Positions 17,685 through 27,328 are shown, counted from the first letter of the stretch. The stretch: DNA of 64,000 nt from Flavobacterium sp. (GCF_004211145.1 NZ_SEBS01000017.1:18045-82044), one strand, 5' to 3'. Numbers and translations: made by a program. The notes: generated from the sequence alone by a model not told the origin.

Positions 17685-20348
17685 ATGCCGGAACAAAAAA
17701 AATATCTAAAATTATCGGGTCTCGAACCCCTAATTGTCACGCCCGAAACCAACTTCATCAACGTAGGCGAGCGCACCAACGTAACCGGTTCGCGTAAATT
17801 CCTACGCCTGATCAAAGAAGAACAATTCGACGAAGCCTTCGACATCGCGCGCGGACAAGTCGAAGGCGGCGCCCAGATCATCGACATCAACATGGACGAA
17901 GGCATGCTCGACGGCGTCGCGGCCATGACCAAATTCCTCAACCTGATCGCGTCGGAACCCGATATTTCGCGCGTTCCCGTCATGATCGATTCCTCGAAAT
18001 GGGAAATCATCGAAGCCGGATTGCAAGTCGCGCAGGGAAAAAGCGTCGTCAACTCGATTTCATTAAAGGAAGGCGAAGAACTGTTCATTCATCACGCCAA
18101 ACTCGTCAAACGCTACGGAGCGGCCGTGATCGTGATGGCGTTCGATGAAGTCGGTCAAGCCGATAATTACGAGCGTCGCATCGAAATCTGCAAAAGATCG
18201 TACGATATTTTGGTCGACAAAGTCGGGTTTCCGGCTGAAGACATCATTTTCGACCCGAACATTTTTCCGGTCGCCACTGGAATGGACGAGCACAAACTCA
18301 ACGCGCTCGACTTCTTTCGGGCAACGAAATGGATACGTGAAAACCTTCCGTACACGAATATTTCGGGCGGCGTGAGCAACGTCTCGTTCTCGTTTAGAGG
18401 CAACGACAAAGTGCGCGAAGCCATGCACTCGGCGTTTTTGTACCACGCGATCCAACACGGCATGACGATGGGAATCGTGAATCCCGAAATGCTCGAAGTC
18501 TATGACGAAATCCCCAAAGACCTGCTCGAAGCGGTCGAAGACGTTCTCTTGAACCGACGCGAAGACGCCACCGAAAGACTATTGGATTTGGCCGAAAGTT
18601 TCAAAGGCCACGTCAAAAACGACGAAAAAGCGATCCAGGAATGGCGTTCGGGAACGGTCCAGGAACGGTTGACACACGCTTTGGTAAAAGGAATCGACGA
18701 ATTTATTGAGATCGATGTCGAGGACGCGCGCCAACAATCGGCGAAACCGATACACGTGATCGAACAGAATTTAATGGCTGGAATGAACGTCGTGGGCGAC
18801 CTGTTCGGAAGCGGGAAAATGTTCTTGCCACAGGTCGTAAAATCGGCTCGTGTCATGAAAAAAGCGGTCGCGTATCTTTTACCTTATATAGAAGCCGAAA
18901 AAGACGGGACATCGCAATCGGCAGGGAAAATTTTAATGGCAACGGTAAAAGGCGACGTGCACGACATCGGGAAGAATATCGTTTCGGTCGTGCTCGGATG
19001 CAATAATTACGAGATCATCGATTTAGGAGTCATGGTTCCGCCTGAAAAAATCATCGAAGCCGCCATCCGTGAAAACGTAGATATCATCGGCCTTTCGGGA
19101 TTGATCACGCCATCGCTAGACGAAATGGTCTATCTCGCCAAGGAAATGGATCGGCTTAACATAAAAATCCCAATGATGATCGGCGGAGCGACAACTTCTC
19201 GCGCGCATACGGCCGTCAAGATCGCACCGGAATATCGCGAAACCGTCGTCCATGTAAACGATGCGTCGCGTGCGGTAACCGTCGCCCAAAATTTATTGAA
19301 TTCGAATAAAATTGTATACGCTTCCGAATTGAGATCGGAATACGACAAACTTCGCGATGGTTATCTGAACCGCAGTCGCGACAAGGATTTCCTCACGATC
19401 GAACAAGCTCGTGTGAATAAATTGAAACTTGATTTCTCGCCCGTGAAACCAAATTTCATCGGCACCAAAACCGTCGAAGTCGAACTTTCGGAACTCGTTC
19501 CCTACATCGACTGGACGCCGTTTTTCAGGACTTGGGAATTGCACGGGAAATATCCGGCGATTTTGACCGATGACGTTGTAGGCGAAGAAGCGACGTCGTT
19601 GTTTGCAGACGCGAGAAAAATGCTCGATCAGATCGTGTCTGAAAAACGATTGTCGGCTAAAGGAATTTTCGGGATTTATCCTGCGAACACAGTCAATGAT
19701 GACGATATCCAAATTTCGGATGAAAACGGGAACGACCTCGTGAAATTCCTAACGCTGCGCCAACAGAACCAAAAAACAAAAGGCGCGAAAAATATCGCGT
19801 TGAGTGATTTCATCGCGCCAAAAGACGAACACGTCACCGATTACATGGGCGCGTTTTGCGTCACGACCGGTTTCGGAGTCGACGAATGGGCCGCCGAATT
19901 CGAGAAAGATCTCGACGACTACAATTCGATCATGGTAAAAGCGCTCGCCGACCGTTTGGCCGAAGCGTTTGCCGAATATCTGCACGAAAAAGTCCGCAAG
20001 GAAATCTGGGGTTATGACGCCGATGAAACCTTGTCGAACGAGGAATTGATTTCTGAAAAATACAAAGGAATCCGTCCCGCACCGGGTTATCCGGCTTGTC
20101 CCGACCATCTCGAAAAACCGACGATCTGGAAATTGCTTGACGTCGAAAATCAAATCGGCGTAACCTTGACCGAAAGCATGGCGATGTGGCCGGCTTCGTC
20201 GGTTTCAGGTTATTATTTCGCGCATCCGGAAAGTAAGTATTTCGGACTCGGAAAAATTAAGGAAGATCAAGTCACCGATTACGCCAAACGCCGTGGGGTT
20301 TCGTTTGAGGTCGCCGCGAAATGGCTGAATCCGAATATCGCCGATTAA
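17685..20348 (+). CDS. metH: methionine synthase, folate/cobalamin/activation modules (split MetH, part 2)
   Basis: 887-aa part of cobalamin-dependent methionine synthase. In order: pterin-binding domain ([17 protein letters not shown] near residue 24; [11 protein letters not shown] near 225), cap region, cobalamin domain with [10 protein letters not shown] where His426 is the lower cobalt ligand, and SAM-binding activation domain ending [17 protein letters not shown]. Transfers methyl from methyltetrahydrofolate to homocysteine together with the upstream module. Separated from it by a 348-bp gap with an inverted-repeat element; metF follows 73 bp downstream. Confidence 0.96.
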   Translation: MPEQKKYLKLSGLEPLIVTPETNFINVGERTNVTGSRKFLRLIKEEQFDEAFDIARGQVEGGAQIIDINMDEGMLDGVAAMTKFLNLIASEPDISRVPVMIDSSKWEIIEAGLQVAQGKSVVNSISLKEGEELFIHHAKLVKRYGAAVIVMAFDEVGQADNYERRIEICKRSYDILVDKVGFPAEDIIFDPNIFPVATGMDEHKLNALDFFRATKWIRENLPYTNISGGVSNVSFSFRGNDKVREAMHSAFLYHAIQHGMTMGIVNPEMLEVYDEIPKDLLEAVEDVLLNRREDATERLLDLAESFKGHVKNDEKAIQEWRSGTVQERLTHALVKGIDEFIEIDVEDARQQSAKPIHVIEQNLMAGMNVVGDLFGSGKMFLPQVVKSARVMKKAVAYLLPYIEAEKDGTSQSAGKILMATVKGDVHDIGKNIVSVVLGCNNYEIIDLGVMVPPEKIIEAAIRENVDIIGLSGLITPSLDEMVYLAKEMDRLNIKIPMMIGGATTSRAHTAVKIAPEYRETVVHVNDASRAVTVAQNLLNSNKIVYASELRSEYDKLRDGYLNRSRDKDFLTIEQARVNKLKLDFSPVKPNFIGTKTVEVELSELVPYIDWTPFFRTWELHGKYPAILTDDVVGEEATSLFADARKMLDQIVSEKRLSAKGIFGIYPANTVNDDDIQISDENGNDLVKFLTLRQQNQKTKGAKNIALSDFIAPKDEHVTDYMGAFCVTTGFGVDEWAAEFEKDLDDYNSIMVKALADRLAEAFAEYLHEKVRKEIWGYDADETLSNEELISEKYKGIRPAPGYPACPDHLEKPTIWKLLDVENQIGVTLTESMAMWPASSVSGYYFAHPESKYFGLGKIKEDQVTDYAKRRGVSFEVAAKWLNPNIAD

Positions 20349-20350
20349 AT

Positions 20351-20412
20351 TGTTTAGGGTTTAGAGTTTCGGGTTAACCGCAATCAACTCTAAACTCGAA
20401 ATTCTAAACAAA
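20351..20412. repeat. inverted repeat between metH2 and metF
   Basis: TTTAGGGTTTAGAGTT pairs imperfectly with AACTCTAAAC and TTCTAAACA further on. The wording recurs at 47132-47177 and in part at 39186-39232. Confidence 0.5.
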
Positions 20413-20421
20413 AATTAAAAC

Positions 20422-21378
20422 ATGAAAGTAACCGAAACCATACAAAACGCCCAAGGCAAAACCCTTTTCTCCTTCGAAATTTTGCCACCATTGAAAGGCC
20501 AGAACATACAATCGATTTTCGACGGCATCGATCCGCTGATGGAATTCAACCCGCCGTTCATCGACGTCACGTACCATCGCGAGGAATACGAATTCAAGGA
20601 ACTCGAAAATGGTCTGCTGCAAAAGAAAGTTGTCAAGAAACGCCCGGGAACGGTTGGGATTTGCGCTGCGATCCAAAACCGTTATCAGGTCGACGCCGTG
20701 CCACACGTGCTTTGCGGCGGTTTTACGAAAGAAGATACTGAGAATTTGTTGATCGATTTGGACTTCCTCGGCATCCAAAACGTCGTTGCCTTGAGAGGCG
20801 ATGCGATCAAATCCGAAATTTATTTCCGACCTGAAAACGAAGGACACAATTACGCGACCGAACTCGTTTCCCAGATCTCAAATCTCAATAACGGAATTTA
20901 CCTCGACAGCGAACTCAAGAACGTGAACACGACGAATTTCTGCATCGGTGTCGCGGGTTATCCTGAGAAACACATGGAAGCACCGAGTCTGGATTCGGAC
21001 ATTTATTATCTGAAACAAAAAATCAAGAATGGCGCCGACTACATCGTGACGCAAATGTTCTTCGACAACAAAAAGTTCTTCCATTTCGTCGAAAAGTGCC
21101 GCGCGAACGGTATCACGGTTCCGATCATTCCGGGACTGAAACCGATCTCGACCAAGAAACAACTCAACCAAATCCCGCATCGCTTCAGCGTCGATTTGCC
21201 CGACGACCTGATCATGGCCGTCGTCAAAGCCAAAGACAACGACGCGATCAAACAAATCGGCATCGAATGGTGCATCGAGCAAAGCAAGGAACTCGTGAAA
21301 GCGGGAATTCCGGTGTTGCATTATTATTCGATGGGGAAGGCGGAGAATATTAAGTCGATCGCGAAGGAAATTTTTTAG
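20422..21378 (+). CDS. metF: methylenetetrahydrofolate reductase (NAD(P)H)
   Basis: Makes 5-methyl-THF, the methyl donor for MetH. 318 aa TIM-barrel flavoprotein; FSFEILPP near residue 14 holds the catalytic-region glutamate, VALRGD (residue about 120) and ADYIVTQMFFDN (about 205) are family signatures, and IIPGLKPIS follows. Last of the methionine regeneration genes behind the SAM-I riboswitch, separated from metH2 by an inverted repeat that may attenuate transcription. Confidence 0.96.
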   Translation: MKVTETIQNAQGKTLFSFEILPPLKGQNIQSIFDGIDPLMEFNPPFIDVTYHREEYEFKELENGLLQKKVVKKRPGTVGICAAIQNRYQVDAVPHVLCGGFTKEDTENLLIDLDFLGIQNVVALRGDAIKSEIYFRPENEGHNYATELVSQISNLNNGIYLDSELKNVNTTNFCIGVAGYPEKHMEAPSLDSDIYYLKQKIKNGADYIVTQMFFDNKKFFHFVEKCRANGITVPIIPGLKPISTKKQLNQIPHRFSVDLPDDLIMAVVKAKDNDAIKQIGIEWCIEQSKELVKAGIPVLHYYSMGKAENIKSIAKEIF

Positions 21379-21412
21379 CGCGAAACAAAATTCGCACCTT
21401 GCACAAAAAAAG

Positions 21413-23107
21413 ATGTTGAGGAAAATCGCTATCATTTCGTTCGCAATTTCGATTTTGGGAATGATTTCGCAATTGCTGCCGCAGTCGGCGATCCGATATT
21501 CGGGCTGGATGAATTTGGTGTATGTTGATTCGTTGAAATCGGGCATTACGTTCGGGTTCAACGTATATCAATTTGGTTTGTATTTGTTTTTCTTCTTCGG
21601 CAGCTTGATTTTTTGGCGCACGAATTTTCGGGAATCGCGCATCGTCAAGTTTATGTTTTCGATGATGGTGTTTTCGAAAATTTTGGGTTTCCTGTCAATC
21701 ATAATCAGCATTTCGTCATTTGGTGCTGTCGGTATTGCGAATCCGATATTCGTAATTTCGATGCTGGTTACGCTTGGGTTGACATTTATGTCGTTCGTCT
21801 TCCTGAAAGCATTGCAGGAAAATCAGCAGGCTTCGTTTGTTGAAAATCAGTATGAAACATCGTCGGTCAAGATCTATGACGACGCATCGCGCGGCAAACG
21901 TTTGCTGAATTACATCGTCGACATTTTATTGATTGTCGCGTTCTTTTGGCCTTTGTTCGAATTGCTGATAAACACGCGGTTTTTTCAAAGTATCGCGCGT
22001 AGCATGGAAGACATTTTAGGCGACCGTGTCAGCGTTTGGATCTTGTATTTTATTTGTAGTCTTTCTTACTATTTATTTTTCGAGGGAATTTTCGGCGCAA
22101 CACCGGGCAAATTGTTGTCAAATACGATAGTCACCATCGACGACGGCGAAAAACCGCAATTCTCAAACATCTTCACGCGCACACTTTCACGTTTCGTACC
22201 GTTTGAAGCATTTTCGTTCCTAATGAATGCCAACTGGCACGATCGCTGGTCGCAAACGCAAGTAACAAGATTGGAATCGACGGGCTTTAAAACGAGAAAT
22301 TATTGGTTTGCATTTTTAGGAACGATTGCCATTTGCATATTTGGAGTGTTTGCGTACAACGCCGTCGAAAAGAACATTTCGTTAGTAGAATTTGAACGGG
22401 AACAGCACGCGCAACAAGATGAATTCAATGAACGGCTGAACAATCTCGATACAAATAATTTGATCCGACTATACGATTTGAATTACGGTCCCGAAATTGT
22501 CCTGAAAGTCGAAAAAGTCAACGGTGCAACGGTAACGGCTACGATGATCGAGGAAATTCCGACCGATTCAGTGGACCGCAATATCCCGCAGGATGCGTAT
22601 CGTCTCGAACAATATTACCGACTGCACAAAAGCAAATTCAAACAAATTCAAATTCAAATAAGCGCGCTGAAAAGAGGCGTGCTTGCTGAAGACGATCGTA
22701 CGTCAAAAGGATTCGCAGTTCCGCAAAAAACGTCGAACTATCGAATCGCCAAATTTTTTGATCTGTATAAACCCGATTTAAATATTGCCAGTACCGACAT
22801 TGCAATCGATCCCGAAGGCAAGCAAAGCAACGACGCGCATTATTTACGCCTCACCAACAGTGCTTGGACGGCGCGACTGATCGACGTTAAAAGCGACGAC
22901 GACGATGCGAAATGGTCGTTGGGTTACGGCCAGTTACCAATGCCGATCTCAAGAAACTCGGCCCAACTTGTCATCATGGGAAAAGGCGACGTGCTCGACG
23001 CGTTTGAAGTCGAACTCACGTTCAAAGACACGTTGGAACGCACGAGCCGCTACAAATTATCGCGCGAAAGCAATGTTTCTCAAGTCGTGATTTCGCCGAT
23101 CAAATAA
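21413..23107 (+). CDS. RDD family membrane protein with large C-terminal domain
   Basis: 564-aa membrane protein. Residues 1-140 give four hydrophobic helices; residues 155-310 form an RDD domain (DASRGKRLLNYIVDILLIVA, later EGIFGATPGKLLSNTIV), and one more helix sits near residue 300 (FAFLGTIAICIFGVFAYNAV). The remaining 250 residues are soluble and unrecognised. RDD proteins have been linked to ion or small-molecule transport, but function here is open. It starts 34 bp after metF, so read-through from that operon is possible. Base composition is lower in GC than its neighbours. Confidence 0.8.
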   Translation: MLRKIAIISFAISILGMISQLLPQSAIRYSGWMNLVYVDSLKSGITFGFNVYQFGLYLFFFFGSLIFWRTNFRESRIVKFMFSMMVFSKILGFLSIIISISSFGAVGIANPIFVISMLVTLGLTFMSFVFLKALQENQQASFVENQYETSSVKIYDDASRGKRLLNYIVDILLIVAFFWPLFELLINTRFFQSIARSMEDILGDRVSVWILYFICSLSYYLFFEGIFGATPGKLLSNTIVTIDDGEKPQFSNIFTRTLSRFVPFEAFSFLMNANWHDRWSQTQVTRLESTGFKTRNYWFAFLGTIAICIFGVFAYNAVEKNISLVEFEREQHAQQDEFNERLNNLDTNNLIRLYDLNYGPEIVLKVEKVNGATVTATMIEEIPTDSVDRNIPQDAYRLEQYYRLHKSKFKQIQIQISALKRGVLAEDDRTSKGFAVPQKTSNYRIAKFFDLYKPDLNIASTDIAIDPEGKQSNDAHYLRLTNSAWTARLIDVKSDDDDAKWSLGYGQLPMPISRNSAQLVIMGKGDVLDAFEVELTFKDTLERTSRYKLSRESNVSQVVISPIK

Positions 23108-23181
23108 TGTTTCGATAGTTCCGATTTGACCGAGTCGCCGACTTTCACGCATCAGCATCTTGCACTTCAGCACTTCTCTAC

Positions 23182-23189
23182 TATATTTG
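23182..23189 (+). promoter_or_regulatory. promoter -7 element of the PagL-like gene
   Basis: TATATTTG, exact match to TAnnTTTG, 16 bp before the ATG at 23206. Confidence 0.55.
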
Positions 23190-23205
23190 CCCTTTCCGAA
23201 ATCAA

Positions 23206-24306
23206 ATGCGTCAATTTTTCCGTATCGTTATTTTACTGCTCTGCGCGAGTTCATTCGCCCAGGAAGCGCCTGAAACGACCAACATCGAAGTTTCGTATTT
23301 CCGCGGAAACATCTACAAACACACCGACGACATCACGCATTTGATCACCGGCCATCCTGAAGGCGTGCTGATTTCGTTCAACCGCCAGACTTTCGGCGAA
23401 AAGGAATGGCAACAGGCCTACAATTATCCTGATTACGGGATGTCGCTGCAATACCAGGATTTCAAGAACGAATATTTGGGCGAGGCATACGCGATCGGGT
23501 TGCACTACAATTTTTACTTTTTGAATCGACATTTACAGTTCCGGATTTCGCAAGGCGTCGGTTTTGCCACGAATCCGTACGACAAGGAAACGAATTTCAA
23601 AAACAACGCGTTCGGTTCTCGCCTCATGAGCAGCAATCTGTTCATGCTCAATTTCAAGAAGGAAAATCTCGTCGGGCGTTTCGGGGCTCAGGCCGGAATG
23701 ATGTTCACGCATTTCTCGAACGGACGCATCAAGTCGCCCAACAGCGGCATAAATACGTATGCGGTGAACGTCGGGGTGAATTACAACATCGACGAGAAAC
23801 AGCCCAAATATATCCGAAACGATTCCATCGACAACAAATCCTTCCGCGAGCCATTGCGCTACAGTTTGTATTTCCGATCGGGCGTAAGCGAAAGTCCGAT
23901 CACGGGCAGCGGACAATATCCGTTTTACCATATCGGTTTGGCCGTCGACAAACGCCTCGGACGCAAAAGCGCGCTGCAATTGGGTGCCGACGTCTTCTTC
24001 TCGAAATACCTGAAAGAGTTTATCCGATATTCGTCGGTCGCCTATCCCGATCGTCCGTATCTGGATCCCGATACCGATTACAAGCGCGTAGGTGTTTTCG
24101 TCGGACATGAATTGTTTATCAACCGATTGTCGGTCGAGGCGCAACTCGGCTATTACGTCTACAAACCTTTCGATTACGAAATCGACTTGTACCAAAGGCT
24201 TGGCGCGAAATATTACGTCAGCAAAAACATATTTGGCGGCATAGCCCTAAAAGCGCACGGCGGCAGGGCAGAAGCGATAGAAGTCGGAATTGGAATTCGC
24301 ATTTGA
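23206..24306 (+). CDS. acyloxyacyl hydrolase, PagL-type lipid A 3-O-deacylase
   Basis: Outer-membrane beta-barrel of 366 aa with signal peptide (MRQFFRIVILLLCASSFAQ). The PagL-family active-site segment is MFTHFSNGRIKSPNSGINTY, where His169 and Ser171 would be the catalytic pair that removes the 3-O acyl chain from lipid A. The flanking alternation of aromatic and polar residues fits barrel strands. It is longer than proteobacterial PagL (about 150-190 aa), as is common in Bacteroidota. A consensus promoter precedes it, and a DUF2807 lipoprotein gene starts one base after its stop. Confidence 0.85.
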   Translation: MRQFFRIVILLLCASSFAQEAPETTNIEVSYFRGNIYKHTDDITHLITGHPEGVLISFNRQTFGEKEWQQAYNYPDYGMSLQYQDFKNEYLGEAYAIGLHYNFYFLNRHLQFRISQGVGFATNPYDKETNFKNNAFGSRLMSSNLFMLNFKKENLVGRFGAQAGMMFTHFSNGRIKSPNSGINTYAVNVGVNYNIDEKQPKYIRNDSIDNKSFREPLRYSLYFRSGVSESPITGSGQYPFYHIGLAVDKRLGRKSALQLGADVFFSKYLKEFIRYSSVAYPDRPYLDPDTDYKRVGVFVGHELFINRLSVEAQLGYYVYKPFDYEIDLYQRLGAKYYVSKNIFGGIALKAHGGRAEAIEVGIGIRI

Positions 24307-24307
24307 C

Positions 24308-25048
24308 ATGAAAAAAATAGTTCTTTTACTGGTTTTGATTCTTGCTGCGAGTTGCGGTGTGAACGACAATTGCATAAAAAGTACGGGCAAGGTCGTGACC
24401 AAACCGATCGACGTTTCACAAACTCCATTCACGAAAATTTCAGTGTTCCCGGGCATCGCGCTTGTCGTGAAACAGGGCGACGACTATGCGATGAGCATTC
24501 AATCGGGTGAAAATATAATCGACGACGTGAGCTTTAAAGTCCAGGACGGAATGTTGACATTGAAAGACGATTCGGGATGTAATTTAGTGCGTGCATACGG
24601 ACAGACAAAAGTGTTCATCACGGCGCCGAACCTCGAGGAAATCTACTCGAACACTGAGAAAGACATCGTGTCTGACGGCGTGTTGACGTTTCCAACGTTG
24701 CGATTGTTCTCGATGGATTTCTTTGACGGCGTCGGGACGGGCGATTTTCACATCGCGGTCAACAACGGCCAGCTGGTCATTGAAAGCAACCACGTCGCGG
24801 CCTTTTACATAACGGGTCAAACGGATCAGCTGCTGCTCAATTTCTACGACGGCATCGGGCGTTTTGAAGGAGCCGATTTCCTCGCCGACGAGATCAAGGT
24901 CTTCCACCGCGGGTCAAACGACATGATCGTGCATCCGACGCAGACGATCTCGGGAAATATTTACAGCACGGGCAACATCATCTGCAAGTCGCAGCCAGCA
25001 AATGTTGACGTGGTCGAACATTGGTCGGGAAGATTGATTTTTGAATAA
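24308..25048 (+). CDS. DUF2807 (GIN domain) lipoprotein
   Basis: 246-aa predicted lipoprotein: MKKIVLLLVLILAASCGVND ends in a lipobox with the lipidated Cys at residue 16. The mature part is the beta-helical head-GIN domain (FTKISVFPGIALVVKQG, LEEIYSNTEKDIVSDG, GTGDFHIAVNNGQLVIES). I start it at ATG 24308 since the longer frame from 24290 overlaps the upstream gene and hides the signal. Role unknown; it is co-transcribed with the PagL-like enzyme. Confidence 0.87.
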   Translation: MKKIVLLLVLILAASCGVNDNCIKSTGKVVTKPIDVSQTPFTKISVFPGIALVVKQGDDYAMSIQSGENIIDDVSFKVQDGMLTLKDDSGCNLVRAYGQTKVFITAPNLEEIYSNTEKDIVSDGVLTFPTLRLFSMDFFDGVGTGDFHIAVNNGQLVIESNHVAAFYITGQTDQLLLNFYDGIGRFEGADFLADEIKVFHRGSNDMIVHPTQTISGNIYSTGNIICKSQPANVDVVEHWSGRLIFE

Positions 25049-25054
25049 TCCGAA

Positions 25055-25954
25055 TTATTTCTTCTTCGTCATCTCTCGGAACACCGATTCCAGATTTTCC
25101 TTTTTCTGGTTCAACTGCAACGTCTTCAAGCCGTTTTGTTGCGCGAAATCGAAAATCGCCGAACGCATGTCGTTTTCAGTCGCGAACGTCAATTCCCAAA
25201 TATTTCCCGAAACGTTTTTCGAATATTGAAGATTCGGGATCGTGTCTATAGTTTCTTGCGAGACAACTTTATCGAATTCCACTTCGATGATCTGTTGCGA
25301 GACTTCGGTCAGTTTCTCGATCTGTTTGTCGGTCACGATCCTGCCGTGGTCGATGATGATCACGCGGTCACAAATCGCCTCGACTTCCTGCATGATGTGC
25401 GTGGAAAGGAAAACTGTTTTGTCTTTTCCGGCGTTTTTGATCACCGATCGGATCTCGACGAGTTGGTTCGGGTCGAGCCCGGTTGTCGGTTCATCGAGAA
25501 TCAGAACGTCGGGATTGTGCAGAAGCGCGTTCGCAAGCCCGACGCGTTGTCGGTAACCCTTTGAAAGTTGTCCTATTTTCTTGTGGCTCTCAGGCGTCAG
25601 ACCCGTGAGTTCGATGACTTCCTCGACGCGCGATTTCTTCACGTTATAGACGTCGGCGTTGAAATTCAAATATTCACGAACATATAAATCGAGGTACAAC
25701 GGATTGTGTTCGGGTAGATATCCGACTGATTTCTGCACCGATTTTTCATCGTCCGAAACATCGAAACCATTCACGGCCGCGCTGCCCGAATCGGCGTTTA
25801 TGTAAGTGGTCAGGATTTTCATGAGCGTGGATTTTCCGGCGCCGTTCGGACCTAAAAAACCAACGATTTCGCCTTTCTTGACAGAAAAGGAAACATTGTC
25901 GAGCGCTTTTTGCGTCCCGTAACTCTTGGAAATGTTGCTGACTTCGATTGACAT
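25055..25954 (-). CDS. gldA: gliding-motility ABC transporter ATP-binding protein GldA
   Basis: ATPase of the GldA-GldF-GldG transporter needed for gliding in some flavobacteria. 299 aa, as for known GldA. Walker A GPNGAGKST at residues 35-43, signature LSKGYRQR, Walker B VLILDEPT, and a C-terminal region typical of GldA. ATG at 25954 is chosen because it opens with MSIEVSNISKSYG; the frame extends to 26020 but that part contains the promoter (TACTTTTG on the minus strand, 25993-26000). gldF and gldG are not adjacent. Divergent from the aromatic operon. Confidence 0.9.
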   Translation of the reverse strand: MSIEVSNISKSYGTQKALDNVSFSVKKGEIVGFLGPNGAGKSTLMKILTTYINADSGSAAVNGFDVSDDEKSVQKSVGYLPEHNPLYLDLYVREYLNFNADVYNVKKSRVEEVIELTGLTPESHKKIGQLSKGYRQRVGLANALLHNPDVLILDEPTTGLDPNQLVEIRSVIKNAGKDKTVFLSTHIMQEVEAICDRVIIIDHGRIVTDKQIEKLTEVSQQIIEVEFDKVVSQETIDTIPNLQYSKNVSGNIWELTFATENDMRSAIFDFAQQNGLKTLQLNQKKENLESVFREMTKKK

Positions 25955-25992
25955 AGAGGTTTGTTTTAATTCGGGCATCGCCGCGAGTGAAG

Positions 25993-26000
25993 CAAAAGTA
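25993..26000 (-). promoter_or_regulatory. gldA promoter -7 element
   Basis: Minus-strand TACTTTTG, exact match to TAnnTTTG, 39 bp before the gldA ATG. Confidence 0.5.
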
Positions 26001-26114
26001 ACAAAATAACGCGCATTCACTTTGCAGATTGTGCTTGTATTTGCGCTTTGGTTGCGAACCTCCTAAAAATTTCAAAAAATCCCGGTTTTAGGCAATCGCG
26101 TAAATTTATTTTGC

Positions 26115-26122
26115 TACTTTAG
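26115..26122 (+). promoter_or_regulatory. promoter -7 element of the aromatic leader transcript
   Basis: TACTTTAG (7 of 8 to TAnnTTTG), 18 bp before the leader-peptide ATG. Confidence 0.4.
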
Positions 26123-26140
26123 CCGCAAGCAAGTATAAAA

Positions 26141-26209
26141 ATGAACAGCAACTGGTTTTATTTTAGCAATTCTTATTATTTCCGCAAGGGAACCGGGATT
26201 GTTGTATAG
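26141..26209 (+). CDS. aromatic amino acid leader peptide (attenuator)
   Basis: A 22-codon ORF, ATG 26141 to TAG 26207-26209, too short for ordinary gene calling. Aromatic codons make up seven of 22: Trp5, Phe6, Tyr7, Phe8, Tyr12, Tyr13, Phe14; the tail is RKGTGIVV. Within codons 18-20, CGGGATT (26194-26200) is complementary to AATCCCG (26247-26253), the 5' arm of the terminator. A ribosome stalled on aromatic codons leaves CGGGATT free to form the antiterminator; a ribosome reaching the stop covers it and the terminator forms. Next genes: pheA, aminotransferase, DAHP synthase/chorismate mutase. The logic is classical translational attenuation sensing charged tRNA-Trp, -Phe and -Tyr. Confidence 0.9.
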   Translation: MNSNWFYFSNSYYFRKGTGIVV

Positions 26210-26246
26210 TTGCTCTAGTTGATTATTAATTCAAGAAAACGATACG

Positions 26247-26276
26247 AATCCCGACTCCAAGTCGGGATTTTTTTTT
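26247..26276 (+). terminator. attenuator terminator ahead of pheA
   Basis: AATCCCGAC (26247-26255), TCCAA loop, GTCGGGATT (26261-26269), then a nine-base T run (26268-26276). It ends 22 bp before the pheA start and can be disrupted by the antiterminator pairing 26194-26200 with 26247-26253. Confidence 0.93.
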
Positions 26277-26298
26277 GGCTCTAAAAAGAGTTTTACAA

Positions 26299-27129
26299 AT
26301 GGAAACAGATTTAACAATAGCGATTCAGGGTATCAAAGGTTCGTTCCACCATCAGGTTGCGGGCGAATACTTTGGGCAAAGTGCGCTCGACGAATGCATG
26401 TCGTTCGAATCGTTGGTGCGTTCGTTAAAAGAAAACCGCGCCCATAAAGGCGTGATGGCGCTCGAGAATTCGATTGCGGGTTCGATAATCCCGAATTACG
26501 CGTTGATCGATAAGAATGATTTGCACATTATCGGAGAACATTACTTGAACATTCACATGAATTTGATGGCGCTTCCGGGGCAGAAAATCGAGGAAATCAC
26601 TGAGGTACATTCGCATCCGATCGCGTTGTTGCAATGCGGGGTTTTCTTTGCGCAATATCCGCACATCAAGTTGGTTGAAAGCGGCGACACGGCCGAGACC
26701 GCAGAACGCATCAAGAAAAACAACCTCAAGGGAATCGCGGCAGTCGCGGCTCCGATTGCGGCCTCGATGTACGATCTCGAAATCCTCGCACCCGGAATCC
26801 ACACCGTCAAAAGCAACATGACGCGTTTCGTGATCGTGAAGACGCAGAATAAGGTAATCCCGAAAGAGGAAATCAACAAGGCTTCGATCAAATTCGAGCT
26901 CGACGATACGCCCGGAGCTTTGGCGTCGGTGCTCAATATGATGACGAGTTCGAAGTTAAACTTGACGAAAATCCAATCGATGCCGATCATAGAAACGCCT
27001 TTCCAGTATTCGTTTTTCGTCGATGTCGTATTCGAAAAGTATAAACATTATGAGAAAGCGAAAAAGATTTTGGAATTGATGACGACGCATTTCAAAGTGC
27101 TTGGCGAGTACAAGGCTGGCATTCGATGA
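26299..27129 (+). CDS. pheA: prephenate dehydratase
   Basis: Converts prephenate to phenylpyruvate. 276 aa: periplasmic-binding-like catalytic domain (residues 1-185) with the essential TRF motif at Thr175 (SNMTRFVIV), then a C-terminal ACT domain (IKFELDDTPGALASVLNMM). In the ACT domain, the Phe-binding ESRP motif of the E. coli P-protein reads QSMP here, so feedback inhibition may differ. The in-frame TTG at 26275 lies in the terminator T-run; ATG 26299 fits the family. First structural gene after the attenuator. Confidence 0.95.
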   Translation: METDLTIAIQGIKGSFHHQVAGEYFGQSALDECMSFESLVRSLKENRAHKGVMALENSIAGSIIPNYALIDKNDLHIIGEHYLNIHMNLMALPGQKIEEITEVHSHPIALLQCGVFFAQYPHIKLVESGDTAETAERIKKNNLKGIAAVAAPIAASMYDLEILAPGIHTVKSNMTRFVIVKTQNKVIPKEEINKASIKFELDDTPGALASVLNMMTSSKLNLTKIQSMPIIETPFQYSFFVDVVFEKYKHYEKAKKILELMTTHFKVLGEYKAGIR

Positions 27130-27221
27130 CGATATGACTTCAAAGTTCGAAATCCATTGATTTATTGGACATTCAAAGAAGACAAGCATGACCTATAGCG
27201 TCATTTACAAAAAAAACCAAA

Positions 27222-27253
27222 ACTTCGTGCCTTCGTGCCTTCGTGGCAAAAAA
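27222..27253. repeat. CTTCGTGCCTTCGTGGC dispersed repeat
   Basis: AACTTCGTGCCTTCGTGCCT then TCGTGGCAAAAAAA. Related copies at 28645-28680, 60244-60270 and 60321-60357. Followed to 27315 by short shuffled CGAACGCCGAATA-type repeats. Confidence 0.6.
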
Positions 27254-27328
27254 AGTAGCGAACTACGAACGCCGAATACCGAATAACGAACGCCGAACAA
27301 CGAATAACGAACACCAATAGTTCAAAGA

